DNA of 7,481 bases from UBA668 sp031366885 (GTDB lineage: Bacteria > Actinomycetota > Acidimicrobiia > Acidimicrobiales > Ilumatobacteraceae), in the NCBI GenBank assembly GCA_031366885.1, contig JANLPB010000100.1, positions 1 to 7,481 on the forward strand. Reading direction: 5' to 3'. Below the pieces are notes generated by a model, which made no database searches, had not been told where the DNA came from, and saw only the letters and a program-made list of their open reading frames with translations. Shown here one piece after another: positions 5,732 through 7,481 of the stretch (within the stretch, counting starts at the first letter, position 1; each line of letters begins with the position of its first letter). A program made the position numbers and the translations under genes.

Positions 5732-5757
5732 AGTGGGCGTAGGTCCTCTCGCCCACT
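5732..5757 (+). terminator. Hairpin directly after the small ORF stop
   Basis: AGTGGGCG (5732-5739) pairs perfectly with CGCCCACT (5750-5757) across a 10-nt loop and begins right after the TGA at 5729-5731. No strong T-tract follows. The position suggests a terminator for transcription through 5372-5731, insulating the GGDEF gene. Confidence 0.45.
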
Positions 5758-5832
5758 CAGTCGAATGTCATGTTGTAAGGGATCGCACGTTCTCGCCGGC
5801 GAATCAGTCGAACCGGTGGATGCCGGAAGGTG

Positions 5833-5864
5833 GAAATTGTTTGAAAATGCAATGTGGCAATTTC
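5833..5864. repeat. Inverted repeat near the GGDEF gene start, candidate operator
   Basis: The arms GAAATTG (5833-5839) and CAATTTC (5858-5864) are perfect reverse complements separated by 18 nt, in an AT-richer patch just before the GTG at 5866. The spacing between arm centres is 25 bp, which would put them on nearly the same helix face. A repressor or activator site is possible, and a chance 7-bp match cannot be excluded. Confidence 0.3.
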
Positions 5865-5865
5865 A

Positions 5866-7481
5866 GTGATCGATAGATCCGGCGCACGAATCGAGGCGGG
5901 TTGGTTCGCGTCTGCTCGCCGTGGACTGCGCTCGGCGTGGCATGGATTCGAGGCTGCGGCGCTCGCACCGGATCGTCGGCAGCGCCTCTTGAACCGGCAG
6001 GCCCACATCGTCGCTCAGAACGCGACGATCGCGAACCTAGCCAACATTGCGAGCATTTTCGTCGTGTCGTTCGTAGTGATCCCTCCCCAACTAAACACCT
6101 TCCGCATCGCGTGGATGCTGACTGCTGTCGCGGTCATCATCAACGGCGCCCGGGCATGGCTACCGCGCATTCGCAGGCAAAACTTCGTTGCGACGCGACG
6201 CGACATCTGGCGGCTACATACCGAGACGGTCATTCAGTCGGGTGTGAGTGGCGTGATGCTGTGGCGGGTCACGCCTTACCTGGACGACAGCAAGCGTCTG
6301 ATCCTTATCTCCACGTATGTTGGCGTTCTTGGGTGCGGTGCGGTTGTTCTGTCGAACTTTCGCAGCGTGAGCCTCGTGTGGACCTGGTGCAGTGCTGCGG
6401 CTTTGGGGCTCACATTCATGAACAACATGGGATCTAGCGAAGTCATCTTGCTCTCGCAGTTGCTGCTCTATGCAGTTGTGCTCTCGATCGGGGCTGTCTT
6501 CCTTTCACGATCCTTCGCCACCAGATGCATCGCCGAGATGGTGGCCGAGGACGGCCGAGAGACTGTTCGGATGCTGCTCGACGAGTTTGAGGACGGCGTG
6601 CGTGAGTGGTTGTGGGAGGCGGACAGTGACGATCACTTGGTCAGGATTTCCCCATCATTTGCGGCGTCTGCGAAAAGGAATGCGCTAGTGATGCGAGGGC
6701 TGACTCTGCCCGAGTTGCTCGTTGACCTTGATGTCGAACGGAGATTAGAAGGCCACATTGCGCTTCGGAAGTTGAGCGACTGCTTTTCGACGAAGTCGGC
6801 ATTCAGGGACACTGTCGTTCCGGTGCGAATCGGCGGTGAGTGGCGGTGGTGGTCGATCTCGGGGCGACCGTTGCTGGTTGACTCCGGCGACGGGTGGCGA
6901 GGTGTTGGCGCCGATACGACCGACGAATACCTCGCGAAACAGGAGATTGTTCGGCTCGCCAACTCCGACTTGCTCACCGGGCTCGCGAACCGACACCGGT
7001 TCAACGTCACGCTGGCGACCACCCTTGAACAATCCGACGGTCCTGTTGTCGTCGGCATCATCGACCTTGACAACTTCAAGTCAATCAACGACACGCTTGG
7101 GCATCCGCTCGGCGACGAGGTGCTCGTGCAGGTCGCGCACCGACTGAGTTCGGCGATCCGAACCCCTGACCTTTGTGCCCGAATCGGTGGCGACGAGTTT
7201 GCCCTCATCCTCACGAATTGCGCGGGCCTCACTGGCGCTGGCGAACGGGTTAAGGACATCCTGCAGGTGTTCGCTGACCCGGTTACGTGCGCCGGCACGA
7301 ACCTCACGATTCGCGCGAGCGCAGGCTACGTTGCGTCGGGGAATGAAATCAGCGCCGGGGGAGACCTTCTGGTGGCTGCGGACTTGGCGCTGTTTGCTGC
7401 GAAGGCTGCAGGCGGAGAGTGTGCGTTTCCTTTTGATCGGTCGCTCGCGGACGACGCGTCTCGACGCGCGACAACAATTCG
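5866..7481 (+). CDS. Membrane-bound PAS-GGDEF diguanylate cyclase, 3'-partial
   Basis: Frame 1 is open from the TGA at 5842 to the window end. No ATG precedes the first membrane segment. GTG 5866 is chosen, with GTG 5854 and TTG 5989 as alternatives. The N-terminal part has about five or six hydrophobic segments (around 6028-6090, 6097-6165, 6241-6270, 6295-6360, 6370-6430 and 6439-6520), probably a membrane sensor. A PAS-like domain follows (about 6573-6930), with WLWEADSDDHLVRISPSF at its start and GWRGVGADTTDE at its end. The GGDEF domain starts at LANSDLLTGLANRHRF (about 6955). It contains IIDLDNFKSIND and GHPLGDEVL, an intact active site RIGGDEF (7180-7200) and an I-site RTPD (7159-7170) five residues before GGDEF. 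It should therefore make c-di-GMP from two GTP at the cytoplasmic membrane, with product inhibition. The tail FDRSLADDASRRATT resembles linkers leading to an EAL phosphodiesterase domain, which would lie beyond the window. Confidence 0.88.
   Translation, partial: MIDRSGARIEAGWFASARRGLRSAWHGFEAAALAPDRRQRLLNRQAHIVAQNATIANLANIASIFVVSFVVIPPQLNTFRIAWMLTAVAVIINGARAWLPRIRRQNFVATRRDIWRLHTETVIQSGVSGVMLWRVTPYLDDSKRLILISTYVGVLGCGAVVLSNFRSVSLVWTWCSAAALGLTFMNNMGSSEVILLSQLLLYAVVLSIGAVFLSRSFATRCIAEMVAEDGRETVRMLLDEFEDGVREWLWEADSDDHLVRISPSFAASAKRNALVMRGLTLPELLVDLDVERRLEGHIALRKLSDCFSTKSAFRDTVVPVRIGGEWRWWSISGRPLLVDSGDGWRGVGADTTDEYLAKQEIVRLANSDLLTGLANRHRFNVTLATTLEQSDGPVVVGIIDLDNFKSINDTLGHPLGDEVLVQVAHRLSSAIRTPDLCARIGGDEFALILTNCAGLTGAGERVKDILQVFADPVTCAGTNLTIRASAGYVASGNEISAGGDLLVAADLALFAAKAAGGECAFPFDRSLADDASRRATTI

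Larger units (their letters stand above)
5372..5853. other. Gene-poor stretch between the membrane protein and the GGDEF gene
   Basis: About 480 bp lack a confident gene. Contents: two short overlapping plus-strand ORFs (5470-5622 and 5567-5731, listed separately), a hairpin at 5732-5757, and an AT-richer patch from about 5830 carrying an inverted repeat. I found no tRNA-like TPsiC segment, insertion-sequence end or CRISPR repeat. The stretch may be a decayed gene plus the upstream region of the GGDEF gene. Confidence 0.5.

Noticed and set aside
5372..5853. tRNA gene, CRISPR array or insertion-sequence ends in the gene-poor stretch
   Set aside because: I saw no TPsiC-type GGTTCNANNCC, no regularly spaced repeats, no terminal inverted repeats and no transposase-like frame.
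5757..6008. An 83-residue minus-strand ORF across the GGDEF gene start
   Set aside because: It is antisense to the better supported PAS-GGDEF gene, with shadow-like composition (Arg, Ser and Ala rich).
5901..6437. A 178-residue plus-strand ORF over the membrane part of the GGDEF gene
   Set aside because: It is an alternative frame. The frame giving hydrophobic segments followed by PAS and GGDEF motifs runs continuously to the window end.

Overview
The window looks like a chromosomal segment from a high-GC actinobacterium. The gene order (ribosomal-protein operon end, rplI, then dnaB) is the conserved rpsF-ssb-rpsR-rplI-dnaB neighbourhood of that phylum. Gene style, including GTG starts and promoter-like hexamers directly abutting start codons, would suit Acidimicrobiia (Ilumatobacter-like), but that placement is inference.

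Layout, left half (1-3371): the acidic C-terminal end of an upstream gene (probably rpsR) overlaps rplI (bL9, 63-506) by one base. A 10-bp hairpin follows rplI. The 198-bp gap before dnaB holds one perfect and two near-perfect DnaA-box sequences, plus a weaker fourth. The dnaB gene (705-3371) encodes the replicative helicase as an 888-residue precursor. A 425-residue intein (1407-2681) sits exactly between the Lys and Thr of the Walker A P-loop. It has all splicing residues and both LAGLIDADG motifs with their acidic residues, so it reads as a self-splicing intein with a plausibly active homing endonuclease. This is the most notable element here.

Middle (3372-5371): an SRPBCC/START-like small protein, a Thr-rich lipoprotein of unknown function, a convergent VOC/glyoxalase-superfamily gene on the minus strand, and, divergent from it, a 69-residue two-helix membrane protein. 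Three of these starts share the same promoter spacing (an xANNNT hexamer, exactly 6 nt, then ATG), which suggests leaderless transcription.

Right part (5372-7481): about 480 bp contain no confident gene. They hold two overlapping short ORFs in adjacent frames, the second ending immediately before an 8-bp hairpin, and a 7-bp inverted repeat in an AT-richer patch. After this comes a long open frame that runs off the window. It encodes a multi-spanning membrane protein with a PAS-like domain and an intact GGDEF diguanylate cyclase domain with an I-site, probably continuing into an EAL domain outside the window. It has no ATG start, only GTG/TTG candidates.

The left genes are housekeeping (translation, replication). 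The genes to the right are not obviously one pathway and look like separately transcribed conserved or accessory genes.
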